Shown here one piece after another: positions 10,201 to 17,216 of a DNA stretch of 40,284 bases (position 1 is its first letter; each line of letters opens with the position of its first letter). This stretch comes from Fimbriimonas sp. GTDB taxonomy: Bacteria > Armatimonadota > Fimbriimonadia > Fimbriimonadales > Fimbriimonadaceae. The stretch lies in the NCBI GenBank assembly GCA_031292555.1, contig JARLGV010000135.1, positions 1 through 40,284 of the forward strand. Direction: 5' to 3'. The notes below the pieces were generated by a model. It was not told the DNA's origin and made no database searches. It was given only the letters and a program-made list of their open reading frames with translations. Both the position numbers and the translations under genes were made by a program.

Positions 10201-11346
10201 GTTGGCGCCGTGACCAATCCGGTCGTCGGAGGCATGTCGGCAACCGGCGAAGTACTTCTGACCGGCAATGCTCCAACAGGAGGCATCAAAGTCACCCTGA
10301 GCTCTAGTCAGGCGAATGTCAAGGTACCGGCCACCGTAACCGTGGCAGCCGGTTCGTCGGTCGCAGCTTTCACAATCACAGCTTCGACGGTTGGCGCCGA
10401 CTTGTCGACGATGATCACGGCAAAGGCGGGAAGCGTAACACAGACGGGGACATTCTATGTGAGGGCGGCATCCTTGCAGGGAATGACGCTCTCGAGCTCG
10501 CCTGTCGTAGGCGGTTCCGAAATGGCATGCACCGGAATACTGACATTCAACGGTCCGACGCCATCAGCGGGTTTGGCAGTCCAGCTTTCGAGCACCGACA
10601 AGACCGTGGTAGTCCTTCCGACCTCGATTACCGCCAAGCCGACAAGCAGCCAACTGACCGTTTCGTTCGCGGTGAAACATCTCCTCGTAAGATCGAGTCA
10701 GACCGTCACGATCACTGCGACCGCGAACCACCACTCCGTTTTCGCCAATCTTCAAGTGGATCCATTTGCAATCGCGAGTATTTCGCTCAATCCCAGTTCG
10801 GTTGCCGGCGGAGATAAGTCGACCGGCACGATCATCCTCAATGCAATGCCTGGCCCCAACAGCGGGGCAATTACCGTCACCCTCACGCAAAGCGGGGCGA
10901 AAGTAGCTCTGCCGGCAAACGCGAAAGTCCCTGTAGATATCGGCTCGGGCTCTTTCACCGTGACGACGTCGGCCGTTCCGTCGGATACTCTGAGCTTCAT
11001 CAAGGGAGCCGTTGGAACTAGCAGCCAGCATGCGACTCTGTCGATTAAGGCGCCAGTGCTCGTGCGAGTTACGGTTAAGCCAACCACCGTCAAAGGCAGT
11101 GCCTCGACCGTGGTCACGGGCACGGTAGGGATTGGCAGTCCTGCCCCGGCCGGAGGAGTGGTGATCTCTCTCGGCACTTCAGACACCAACGTTGCTACGA
11201 CTCCGGCGAACGTAACGATCCGCGCCGGGCAGAAGACGGCGACGTTTGCTGTGACCCACCATAAAGTCGGTTCAACCGTTACGCTAACCGTCGGAGCCAC
11301 TCTAGGTTCGGTAACAGTGACGACCCCCCTAACCGTGACCCGCTAG
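7282..11346 (+). CDS. Very large secreted BNR/sortilin-like protein with five Ig-like modules
   Basis: A 1354-residue exported protein. A signal peptide (MLLLSCLLAALALLVHASSSA) leads to a region of about 80 residues resembling a fervidolysin/I9-type propeptide (SRCYLIQLNSG, GVRVLDPDEEPF). Next come BNR or sortilin-type beta-propeller repeats with Asp-box signatures, for example STDGGQTW, STDGGVSW, SDDHGKSW, SDDQGKTW, TDDGWKTW and TTDGGTTW, covering about residues 170-870. The last 480 residues are five Ig-like modules. No sialidase catalytic triad (Arg triad, Tyr/Glu) is evident, so binding or adhesion is more likely than sialic acid cleavage. No C-terminal sorting tag is visible. The start is a GTG with a good Shine-Dalgarno. 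A URO-D superfamily gene follows after 65 bases. Confidence 0.8.
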   Translation: MLLLSCLLAALALLVHASSSAKSPGPEIFVRTEPSVSVESLAHAVQPLGMIESRTRGSRCYLIQLNSGVGEDQAKRRLAHLKGVRVLDPDEEPFDMNSVRSLDRKIDHLTKGDEVRGGDNEGGVDYLGFYRDFLKKHAFPNDTYNWRSLERAQAHANLMPKAKLRNVGPFSPMDSQSWQFVGPTNLQAANAICFGIGPVNGRINAVAFDPKTPTTIYAGAAQGGLWRSTNAGATWTWLSSTWSQLAVNCIAIDPMNSNIIFVGLGDYHGHLWGCHGIEWSTDGGQTWSLIDPAIFRKNGVASLLIDPTNDQTIIAGTGDYAAGDDLYRSTDGGVSWTELNQNTYNCRFSTLAATAPVNGNTRFYALAAGIPDSSISTLSRLIYSDDHGKSWQSQACPIQDSANGYWAYSVATSPTNSQNVYILDSQNMKLYTSVNQGKNWTDQSANLPTGGKLHGSDNYNFSQSWYDFNLGCGNRVVKSSNTDILYLSEIDIQESDDQGKTWNSVGGPSWLTQSQGAITHNDQHAFAMCLTNPNLMLFSNDGGIYQLSWDSNKQKNSITSLNKYLANSMFYKIACHPTDPNYLIGGAQDNATPFATGDLGNWGNTCAGDGGGCAINQQNPLISYATDENLGMIRTDDGWKTWKDISPPVPAGENLPFVATVVLNPFDQTKLYTGTNHFWIYDDTSNQWTEGPEVGLSDGTVTAIAVAPSDQNRIYCGASNGVLTTSADGGTTFRFVPPPITAGITSISVNPTNPNDIVIGFSSSGIKHLWRCTNTAGPFQYPWTPVTGSGTTSLPDSSLNSFARDLDDPQNTWYVAMDAGVFQTTDGGTTWANMGTAFGLPPVLAHDLVAVPGTRYLNLGTFGRGWWRIYLPAGGANLNGLTISPNPVVGGLTTVGSVTLSKPAPSSGTTIQLKVDSSISAPSSITVPSGATTASFQISTSVVSSDATATITATEISISKSQTLTIKAPVLQSVGAVTNPVVGGMSATGEVLLTGNAPTGGIKVTLSSSQANVKVPATVTVAAGSSVAAFTITASTVGADLSTMITAKAGSVTQTGTFYVRAASLQGMTLSSSPVVGGSEMACTGILTFNGPTPSAGLAVQLSSTDKTVVVLPTSITAKPTSSQLTVSFAVKHLLVRSSQTVTITATANHHSVFANLQVDPFAIASISLNPSSVAGGDKSTGTIILNAMPGPNSGAITVTLTQSGAKVALPANAKVPVDIGSGSFTVTTSAVPSDTLSFIKGAVGTSSQHATLSIKAPVLVRVTVKPTTVKGSASTVVTGTVGIGSPAPAGGVVISLGTSDTNVATTPANVTIRAGQKTATFAVTHHKVGSTVTLTVGATLGSVTVTTPLTVTR
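9912..11346 (+). repeat. Five tandem Ig-like modules of about 92-97 residues
   Basis: Modules begin near 9912, 10189, 10465, 10758 and 11050. Each has the pattern (S/N)PVVGG...TG.V.L...AP..G..V.LSS, then a P..VTV.AG segment and an F.I..S.V strand. The repeats have diverged at DNA level, so this is protein-level duplication and not a direct DNA repeat. Confidence 0.75.
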
Positions 11347-11359
11347 CTAAATGCATCCA

Positions 11360-11390
11360 CTCCCCTTGTCTGCAGTGCGGGCGGGGGGAG
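11360..11390 (+). terminator. Stem-loop after the BNR gene
   Basis: CTCCCC (11360-11365) pairs with GGGGAG (11385-11390) across a 19-base loop, 14 bases after the BNR stop codon. No U-tract follows, so it is at best a weak or atypical terminator. Confidence 0.3.
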
Positions 11391-11399
11391 CAACGCGGG

Positions 11400-11405
11400 C
11401 ATACT
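11400..11405 (+). promoter_or_regulatory. -10-like box directly before the URO-D gene
   Basis: CATACT ends 7 bases before the GTG at 11412, so transcription could begin at the start codon. It differs by one base from TATACT. No Shine-Dalgarno site is visible, in line with a leaderless message. Confidence 0.35.
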
Positions 11406-11411
11406 GACAAT

Positions 11412-12479
11412 GTGAGTCCGAAAGAACGACTCGTCAACCAGACGCTGCGGCAGTCCGCCGACCGTGTTCCGACCATCGGCGGTTGGATCATGGGTGCAGC
11501 CAACCTGGCAAGCCTTGCCAATACGGGGATTGACGAGTTTCTTGCCGATCCGTATCGCGGGACCTTGGAGGCGCACTGGCATCTTGGTGTCGACGGAATG
11601 GTTTCTCCGGTCGTGCCTACATCGGCGGACCAGATTCGCACCGGACTCGTTGAAGAGGCAGTGTTCGAGGGCATTGAACCGGAGGCGCTTCTGGAAGCGG
11701 CAGCGAAGGTCCCTGATGAACGGGAGATCCTTTCTGGGTTCGACCGAGATGTCGAGACCGCCAGATTCCGAAACTACTTTGGCCGCGCATTCAGAGACTG
11801 GGGCGCGATCGAGCCCATGCCCAACTTCTGGGAACTGGGCGGACATTTCCCGCTCTACACCCAATACGGCTACACCGCGTTCCTGAGCGCGTGTGCCCTA
11901 TATCCGGAGGCGGTCGGTCGCATTTGGTGGGGGCGGTCTATCGCGTCGCGTGAGAGGGCCAAGATCTTGGTCGACCTCTATCGGGAATACGAGTTGATTC
12001 CGACGCTGTTCTGTGGCGAGGACCTTTGCTCGATGCAGGGACCGCTCTGTTCCGTGGAGTTTCTTAGGGCCCAATACTTTCCGACCGTTCGACTGATCAT
12101 CGAACCGCTCGTCAACGCGGGGGTTCGGCTCATCCATCACTGTGATGGCGACGTGCGCCCAATCGTTCCCGACATCCTTGGCTTGGGATTTCGAGGATTT
12201 CAGGGCTTTCAATATGAGTGTGGGGTTTCGATTCGCGAGTTACGCTCGCTGAAGACGGTGTTCGGCGAAGCACCGTTGATCTGGGCAGGAATGAGCGTTT
12301 CGAGAACGTTGCCTTTCGGCAGTGAGGACGACGTTAGAGCCGAAATCGATGGCTTTTACCGAGATACCGACGGAGGGCACGGATTGTATCTATTCACGAG
12401 CAATGTGAGCGGCGTGGATGTGCCTCCCCGGAATCTAGTTGCCGGCTACTCCTACGCTCAGACCCTGAAGGTCGATTGA
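11412..12479 (+). CDS. Uroporphyrinogen decarboxylase (URO-D) superfamily protein
   Basis: A 355-residue cytoplasmic protein of the URO-D/methyltransferase superfamily (HemE, MtaA, CmuA relatives). The fold signature is the late segment GVRLIHHCDGDVRPIVPDILGLG, which corresponds to the 'H.CG......l...G' strand-helix of these barrels, and GMSVSRTLPFG followed by an EIDGFYRDT helix. The N-terminus lacks the RQAGR substrate motif of true HemE, so heme synthesis is unlikely. A methyl-transfer or other decarboxylase-like role is possible, but the substrate is unknown. The start is GTG 11412; an overlapping ATG at 11410 is out of frame and hits a stop at once. No neighbouring corrinoid protein is present to support methyl transfer. 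Confidence 0.75.
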   Translation: MSPKERLVNQTLRQSADRVPTIGGWIMGAANLASLANTGIDEFLADPYRGTLEAHWHLGVDGMVSPVVPTSADQIRTGLVEEAVFEGIEPEALLEAAAKVPDEREILSGFDRDVETARFRNYFGRAFRDWGAIEPMPNFWELGGHFPLYTQYGYTAFLSACALYPEAVGRIWWGRSIASRERAKILVDLYREYELIPTLFCGEDLCSMQGPLCSVEFLRAQYFPTVRLIIEPLVNAGVRLIHHCDGDVRPIVPDILGLGFRGFQGFQYECGVSIRELRSLKTVFGEAPLIWAGMSVSRTLPFGSEDDVRAEIDGFYRDTDGGHGLYLFTSNVSGVDVPPRNLVAGYSYAQTLKVD

Positions 12480-12577
12480 CCGGGTGGTGGAATAAAAGTC
12501 CCAGTTGTTCGGTCCAGTGGAACATGCGGCGTCCTCAAGTGATCGCTAAATGATCGGGTTCTGATCTTGCCGCCTGC

Positions 12578-12961
12578 ATGAATGCGAGCTACAACGTATA
12601 CGTCATTCCAACCCACCCGGGAGTCGAGCGACCCCTCATAAGTATCCAACCGACTCGGCCCCGGGCTTTTTTAAACGACCTGAGTTCATACATGCAGATC
12701 AACAAATTGGAAGCCTCAGTTCTGCATGCCGGAGAACGGCAATCGGATTCATTTCTGCACGAGCCCACTGCAGCGATCCGTTATTTGTTGGTCCTGCACG
12801 GAGTGGCGCGTTCCGTCGGGCCCAACTTACCTCCCGAGATCTTCAACCAGCGTGCGGGACATGTCACTTCGTTCACCGACGTCTATGCGTTTCTCGCGTT
12901 GCATGCGTCGGAATCGCTTCCTGGTTCGCAAGGACCGATCACGGTCGCGATCATTCTGTAG
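12578..12961 (+). CDS. Hypothetical protein, tail-to-tail overlap with lpxC
   Basis: A 127-residue frame of balanced composition with no recognised domain, signal peptide or membrane segment. The sequence looks alpha/beta, with a hydrophobic strand IRYLLVLHGVARSV in the middle and ITVAIIL at the end. It begins at ATG 12578 without a clear Shine-Dalgarno site and ends 11 bases inside the 3' end of lpxC on the other strand. The 98 bases before it hold no clear promoter or terminator. It is probably real because a frame of this length with ordinary composition covers space otherwise empty, but no function can be given. Confidence 0.5.
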   Translation: MNASYNVYVIPTHPGVERPLISIQPTRPRAFLNDLSSYMQINKLEASVLHAGERQSDSFLHEPTAAIRYLLVLHGVARSVGPNLPPEIFNQRAGHVTSFTDVYAFLALHASESLPGSQGPITVAIIL

Positions 12962-13757
12962 GCTGAATCGCCTGGCGCAGCATGGCGGCGGCCTTCACGT
13001 TGGCGGTGTGTCCGCTCTTTGCGGACACTACGTTCAGTGCCCGGATGGGGACTCCGGCGAGGTAAAGGTCGCCGATGAGGTCCAAGAGTTTGTGCCTTGC
13101 CGGTTCATCGGCAAAACGTGCTGGATTCTCGTAATCGGATTCGCCGAGGATGAGAGCTGAATCCTTGTCCAGACCCTTTCCAAGTCCGTATTTCATGATC
13201 ATCGGGAGTTCTTCAACAAAAGCAAACGTCCGTGCCGGCGCGACATGCTCCTTGTAGCCCTCGACTATTTCGGTCAACTCGAATCCTTGACTACCGGGCC
13301 ACCGATCTCCGGTTAGGAAGTCGTAGCGCCAGTGACCGGCGCCTCTTGCAATTGCGATTTCGTAATGGTCGTCCTGAATGAAAAGGCGGCGGTAGAGGTC
13401 CGGAACCGTTTGCCCGCCGATGTCTATGAGCCCGGCGCAAGTCAGTGCTTCTACGAAGAGCTTGGCGCTGCCGTCCAAGCCTGGGAGTTCCGGGGACGTG
13501 AGTTCGACTTCGGCATCGGTGATCTCGAGACCGGCAAAGGCGCTCATCAGATGCTCGATGGTTCCGATTCCACCGAGGCGAGTGCATCGAGTCGTGTCGG
13601 TTACGTTCTCAGGGGCCGCGACCACCCGATCGCCGCCCAATCGAAATGCGATGCCTTGGTCAGATGGATGGATGGTCACCTCGACAGGTGTGCCCGTATG
13701 CAGGCCAATGCCGTCGAGGTGGGCCGGACTCGCCAAAGTTCGACGAGTCACTTGCAT
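12951..13757 (-). CDS. lpxC: UDP-3-O-acyl-N-acetylglucosamine deacetylase
   Basis: LpxC removes the acetyl group from UDP-3-O-acyl-GlcNAc, the committed step of lipid A synthesis in the cytoplasm. At 268 residues it is somewhat shorter than the E. coli enzyme (305). GIGLHTG near residue 16 is the family's opening motif. The zinc site is complete: His69 (in TIEHLMSAF), His222 and Asp226 (in RHKLLDLIGDL). Glu68 is the likely general base and His250 (in SGHTAN) completes the active site. It is not fused to FabZ, as happens in some phyla. Its start overlaps the end of lpxD by 10 bases, so it is probably translationally coupled. It is the last gene of the outer-membrane cluster. Confidence 0.95.
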   Translation of the reverse strand: MQVTRRTLASPAHLDGIGLHTGTPVEVTIHPSDQGIAFRLGGDRVVAAPENVTDTTRCTRLGGIGTIEHLMSAFAGLEITDAEVELTSPELPGLDGSAKLFVEALTCAGLIDIGGQTVPDLYRRLFIQDDHYEIAIARGAGHWRYDFLTGDRWPGSQGFELTEIVEGYKEHVAPARTFAFVEELPMIMKYGLGKGLDKDSALILGESDYENPARFADEPARHKLLDLIGDLYLAGVPIRALNVVSAKSGHTANVKAAAMLRQAIQPTE

Positions 13758-14821
13758 GGTTGCTCCGAATCGCTCGCCTTCTGCTCGAGTTTCGCCAGGC
13801 GGTTCTCCAAGTCACGAATCGTCCGGTGCATTTCTGGAAGCCTCTGCATGACCGCGATGATTCGCTTTGCCATCCCCATCGGTCTGGCCGGCGTTCCCCA
13901 GTAAGGTCCGGGTTCGTCGATATCGTTGGTGACGCCAGTTCTGCCGGCCAGGATCACATTGTCTCCGACCTTTACGTGATCAGTGATTGCTACGTGTCCG
14001 CCAATGTCATTTCTTCGGCCGGCCTCCGAACTTCCGCCCATCGCGGTTTGGCCGGCAATCACGGTGTGTTCGCCGATTTTGCAGTTATGGCCTATCTGTA
14101 CAAGGTTGTCCAGCTTGACTCCCTGCCCAAGCACCGTGCTCCCTGCCGTGGCTCGGTCGACCGCCGTCAGCGCGCCTATTTCGACGTCTGAGCCGATTTC
14201 AACGGTGCCGACTTGGGGAACCTTTACACGGAAGGCCCGATCGGGGCCGTTCCAAACAAAGCCGAATCCATCTGCTCCGACAATCGCTCCGGCATGGATG
14301 ATGCTTCGATCACCGACAGTGACATCCTGATAGAGGACTGCATGCGGATTGATGGTTACGTTCTTGCCGATACTGCACCCTTCCCCAACGTAGGCGAAGG
14401 AATAGATCTTGGTTCCATCGCCTATCGTTGCGTGTCGCTCCACCACAGCATACGGCCCGACCATAGCAGTCGGCGAAATGATGGCATCAGGGCTGATCAC
14501 GGCGGTGGGATGGATACCTGGCGCAAGAGGCAGAGGTCGCTGAAACATGGCGAGCACGCGACCGAAGGCGGCACGAGGGTGGTCGGTTTGGATCGTGGCG
14601 ACGCCCGGTGACGTCGTTCCGCGTGCAACCAACACGGCGCCGACATCGGCCCTAATTGCACGGGAGAGGTACTCCGGCGATTCGGCGAATGTGATGCCCG
14701 CAGGGTCGCTAATGCCCGCTGGAACCGGGCGAACGATGAGTCGGTCGGCAGGGCCGTCCAACGTGCCGTTCAATAACTGCGCTAGTTGTCCTAGGGTCCA
14801 AGCCCTTTTTGTTGTCTCCAT
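13748..14821 (-). CDS. lpxD: UDP-3-O-acylglucosamine N-acyltransferase
   Basis: LpxD adds the N-linked acyl chain to the LpxC product in lipid A synthesis. The 357-residue sequence has the usual N-terminal uridine-binding domain (about 1-100), then a left-handed beta-helix of hexapeptide repeats (about 100-310; for example IGDGTKIYSFAYVGEGCSIG). The catalytic His is His245 in VQIGHNCKIGEH. VGADGFGFVW is the conserved LpxD segment before it. A C-terminal helical tail (about 320-357) includes MHRTIRDLENRLAKLEQKA, likely part of the trimeric coiled coil. It overlaps the upstream lipoprotein gene by 31 bases and lpxC by 10 bases, so the three are tightly co-transcribed. Confidence 0.95.
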   Translation of the reverse strand: METTKRAWTLGQLAQLLNGTLDGPADRLIVRPVPAGISDPAGITFAESPEYLSRAIRADVGAVLVARGTTSPGVATIQTDHPRAAFGRVLAMFQRPLPLAPGIHPTAVISPDAIISPTAMVGPYAVVERHATIGDGTKIYSFAYVGEGCSIGKNVTINPHAVLYQDVTVGDRSIIHAGAIVGADGFGFVWNGPDRAFRVKVPQVGTVEIGSDVEIGALTAVDRATAGSTVLGQGVKLDNLVQIGHNCKIGEHTVIAGQTAMGGSSEAGRRNDIGGHVAITDHVKVGDNVILAGRTGVTNDIDEPGPYWGTPARPMGMAKRIIAVMQRLPEMHRTIRDLENRLAKLEQKASDSEQPCK

Positions 14822-15804
14822 AGCTGGAACTCTTGCGTGGCATCTTTGACGCCTCTAGACGATTGGACCGCTCGGTACCGATTGAGGGCTAGCCAGATGC
14901 GCAATTCACCCTCCAGCATTTTTCGGTGGTCGGCGGTTCCCTCGACTAATCCTTCAGAAGGTACCACTGGCGAGGGGTCCAAAGGGGAGTCGGTGGAAAT
15001 CCGGACAGAGTGAGATGGAGATCCAGGAAATGCCACCGGCGTTGGATCGGCCAGTCGGAACTCAAGTTGAGAATCCACGTTTCTGATCTGTGCCCGTGCT
15101 TCGCGCTCGGCCCTCCGGTCCAACTCGTTCGCGAATGCCTCGATTCGCCGTTGCAGATCTGCTTGCGAAGCGCTAGATTTGTCGAACATGACGGCAAAAA
15201 TCTTGGCACAATCGGCCGAGAACCGATCGTCGATGGTCTTAAGATCCGTCCGCAGCCTGTCTGCCGTCTCAAGCCTTTGACGCTGAATCGGATTCGGCGC
15301 GCGTGCAGGTGGTTGAGATGTCGGGTTGGGATCTGGGAACCCCGCCAAAAGCGTGAGCTTGGCAAAAACCGGGGCACGTTCGGTTGCCCACGCTTCGAAA
15401 CGTACACGTATTCGATCATTTGCCTCTCGAAAAGCGACTTGGTCCAAATTCCCGAGCGCCAATGCTTGCTCCATCCGGAATCGGTTTGCTTCGCTGCCGT
15501 AATACTGCCGTAGCCGCCTTTGAAGCGTATCCACCGCCTTTGACTGCTCCTGTTGGAACATCTCTCGCACATTCAGGCGAGGCGTGTTGGAGGGGTCTCG
15601 GATCGCGATGGCCCCACTGCCCGGCACTTGCTCTATGACGTTGCCGAGGGGCCTTGGCACGGTCGGAAGTGGAACGCCTACCGGAGCAACCCGCGTACCT
15701 TGAGCGAGCAGGCGATCCAGGTTGACGTACACCGCCGTTGTGGTCGGCTTTTGACATCCGCCGGCAATCGCGACGGCGAACAGAACGATTCTAGCTCTTC
15801 GCAT
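14791..15804 (-). CDS. OmpH-like helical lipoprotein of the lpx cluster
   Basis: A 337-residue predicted lipoprotein: a basic start (MRRAR), a hydrophobic stretch (IVLFAVAIA) and a lipobox-like AGGC with Cys17. The mature protein begins with VYVNLDRLLAQG, which resembles the first strand of Skp/OmpH (compare GTVDIVRLLDQ in the neighbour). It then has long charged helices likely to form coiled coil (about residues 80-165 and 190-270) separated by a Pro-rich break (PNPTSQPPARAPNP). I infer a periplasmic, membrane-tethered, chaperone-like or scaffold protein; I do not recognise a named family. It overlaps the upstream skp paralogue by 14 bases and lpxD by 31 bases. Confidence 0.6.
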   Translation of the reverse strand: MRRARIVLFAVAIAGGCQKPTTTAVYVNLDRLLAQGTRVAPVGVPLPTVPRPLGNVIEQVPGSGAIAIRDPSNTPRLNVREMFQQEQSKAVDTLQRRLRQYYGSEANRFRMEQALALGNLDQVAFREANDRIRVRFEAWATERAPVFAKLTLLAGFPDPNPTSQPPARAPNPIQRQRLETADRLRTDLKTIDDRFSADCAKIFAVMFDKSSASQADLQRRIEAFANELDRRAEREARAQIRNVDSQLEFRLADPTPVAFPGSPSHSVRISTDSPLDPSPVVPSEGLVEGTADHRKMLEGELRIWLALNRYRAVQSSRGVKDATQEFQLWRQQKGLGP

Positions 15805-16438
15805 TCATCGCGGACAGCGCGGCGTCGGTGACATCGTTCGCCCCATAGGGAGCGGTCGTCTCGTCGAAGACAACGGTGTAGCCTTGGGTCTTGGCCACGT
15901 CGTTGATCGCCTTGCGGGCCTTCGTAAGGCCCACGAGTTTGCGCTTGTCGGCAAAGTCGGCCATATCGTTGTTGAATTCCTTGAACCAGCGCTGGACGGC
16001 ATCGTTCATCTGCTGGCTACGTCGAGCGTACTCTTCGACGAGGGTTCGTTCTTCGGGCGTCATATTCGGCTTTGTTGCCAGTTCAGTGGATCGCTTGCTC
16101 GTAGCTACGACGTCGGCTTTGATTCGATCGAGCTCTGCTTTGTCTTCGGTGGTGGGACTTTCCTTAAGACTTAACTCCTTGATGCGCTGCGCTTGCTCGG
16201 CCGTCAAGATCCGGTACGTGTCGACGAACTCAAGCAGCCCCTCACGTGTCGTCTTCATCTTTTTGAAGAGGTCCTGGCCCTCTTTGCCGTAATCACTTTG
16301 ATCCAGCAGCCGAACGATATCGACGGTTCCGATCTTGATGTCGTTGGTCTGGAAGCCGCCTGCCAAGGCAACGCCAATTAGGACGGCAGCCAGCACCCAT
16401 CCAAACTGAAGAAAGCGCGTCATACGCATCGAGTCCAT
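15791..16438 (-). CDS. Periplasmic chaperone Skp/OmpH family, copy 2
   Basis: A 215-residue OmpH/Skp-type protein. A signal peptide (FGWVLAAVLIGVALAGG) precedes the family's beta strand IGTVDIVRLLDQSDYGKEG. Long charged helices follow, forming the 'tentacle' coiled coil. The C-terminal GYTVVFDETTAPYGANDVTDAAL corresponds to the closing strand and helix of Skp. It should hold unfolded outer-membrane proteins in the periplasm for BamA. It is a clear paralogue of the gene just upstream (shared GTVD, SDY.K, and an ending of S.MNAK). The start could also be an internal Met four codons downstream. It is separated from copy 1 by 135 bases with strong inverted repeats, and overlaps the lipoprotein gene after it. 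Confidence 0.8.
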   Translation of the reverse strand: MDSMRMTRFLQFGWVLAAVLIGVALAGGFQTNDIKIGTVDIVRLLDQSDYGKEGQDLFKKMKTTREGLLEFVDTYRILTAEQAQRIKELSLKESPTTEDKAELDRIKADVVATSKRSTELATKPNMTPEERTLVEEYARRSQQMNDAVQRWFKEFNNDMADFADKRKLVGLTKARKAINDVAKTQGYTVVFDETTAPYGANDVTDAALSAMNAKS

Positions 16439-16482
16439 CTCCCAATCATCTGCCTGCTATTTCGCATTATCGAATCCGGATT

Positions 16483-16548
16483 GGCGCGTGCCAAAAAATG
16501 ACGCGCCGCCGGAACGCCTTGTCTTGTCGACGACTTGGCCCCGGCGGC
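16483..16548. repeat. Two abutting inverted repeats between the skp paralogues
   Basis: GGCGCGT (16483-16489) pairs perfectly with ACGCGCC (16501-16507) over an 11-base loop. GCCGCCGG (16505-16512) pairs perfectly with CCGGCGGC (16541-16548) over a 28-base loop. The second repeat starts in the last bases of the first, so the two could be alternative structures. There is no U-tract on either strand, so an attenuator or RNA-processing or stability element is more likely than a plain intrinsic terminator. Confidence 0.5.
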
Positions 16549-16573
16549 ACGAATCGAGCAATGAGTCGACGAC

Positions 16574-17203
16574 CTACTTCTTGGCGTTCATACCCTTTAG
16601 TGAATCGGCTGTCAGGTCGTTCGAACAATACGGAGCGATCTCCTGGGCAAACACGATCGAATATCCCTGATCGCGAGCAACCTGCTGGATCACCTGGCGA
16701 ACGCGAACCAGCGCATCGGCATTCATCTTCTCTTGCTGCTGGGTCAACTCGTCGTTGAACTCGGTTCTCCACTTTTCCAGTCGTTGGCCAGTGGCGTCCT
16801 TTCGTTTCGTGTAGTCCTCAATCTGCGTCAATTCGGCGGCAGTCGGCTTCTCCTTGGTTTGTAGCGCCTGGGCCTTCTGCTCGTCCGAGCCCGCATCGGT
16901 CTTTATTCGAGTGATGTCGTCTTTGTCGGCGGCGGTCGGCTTATCTTTCGTGCTAAGGATTCGAAGCTTGTCCGCATCTTCCGGCTTCATGTTCCGGTGC
17001 GTCTGGACGAATGTCACGACGTCGCGCCGCGCCGCGACCTGAGCTTGCAGGCCCTCGTTCTGAGTCTTCGCGTAGTCGCTGTCTTTGAACACCTTGATCA
17101 CGTCTACGGTGCCCGTTTTGTCGCCGGGGGCCCGGAAGCCCATTCCGATGACGGCGCCCGCCAAGGCTGCCGCTACCATCCATCCCAATCTCTCTGTTTT
17201 CAT
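16574..17203 (-). CDS. Periplasmic chaperone Skp/OmpH family, copy 1
   Basis: A 209-residue OmpH/Skp-like periplasmic chaperone. A signal peptide (LGWMVAAALAGAVIGMG) is followed by GTVDVIKVFKDSDYAKTQ, the first strand and turn of the family. The middle is charged and helical with two KPTAA-type segments. The end, GYSIVFAQEIAPYCSNDLT, is the closing strand and helix. Its likely job is to escort outer-membrane proteins to BamA, whose gene lies 13 bases upstream. The Shine-Dalgarno AAGGGA overlaps the bamA stop codon, which suggests coupled translation. The pair of copies may form homo- or heterotrimers; this is untested. Confidence 0.85.
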   Translation of the reverse strand: MKTERLGWMVAAALAGAVIGMGFRAPGDKTGTVDVIKVFKDSDYAKTQNEGLQAQVAARRDVVTFVQTHRNMKPEDADKLRILSTKDKPTAADKDDITRIKTDAGSDEQKAQALQTKEKPTAAELTQIEDYTKRKDATGQRLEKWRTEFNDELTQQQEKMNADALVRVRQVIQQVARDQGYSIVFAQEIAPYCSNDLTADSLKGMNAKK

Positions 17204-17216
17204 ACTTTATTGTCCC

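Noticed and set aside
9912-11346. CRISPR array or DNA tandem repeat
   Set aside because: Repetition is at protein level, with units of about 280 bases and diverged DNA.
11412-12479. HemE, true uroporphyrinogen decarboxylase
   Set aside because: The RQAGR substrate motif at the N-terminus is missing. Only superfamily membership is supported.
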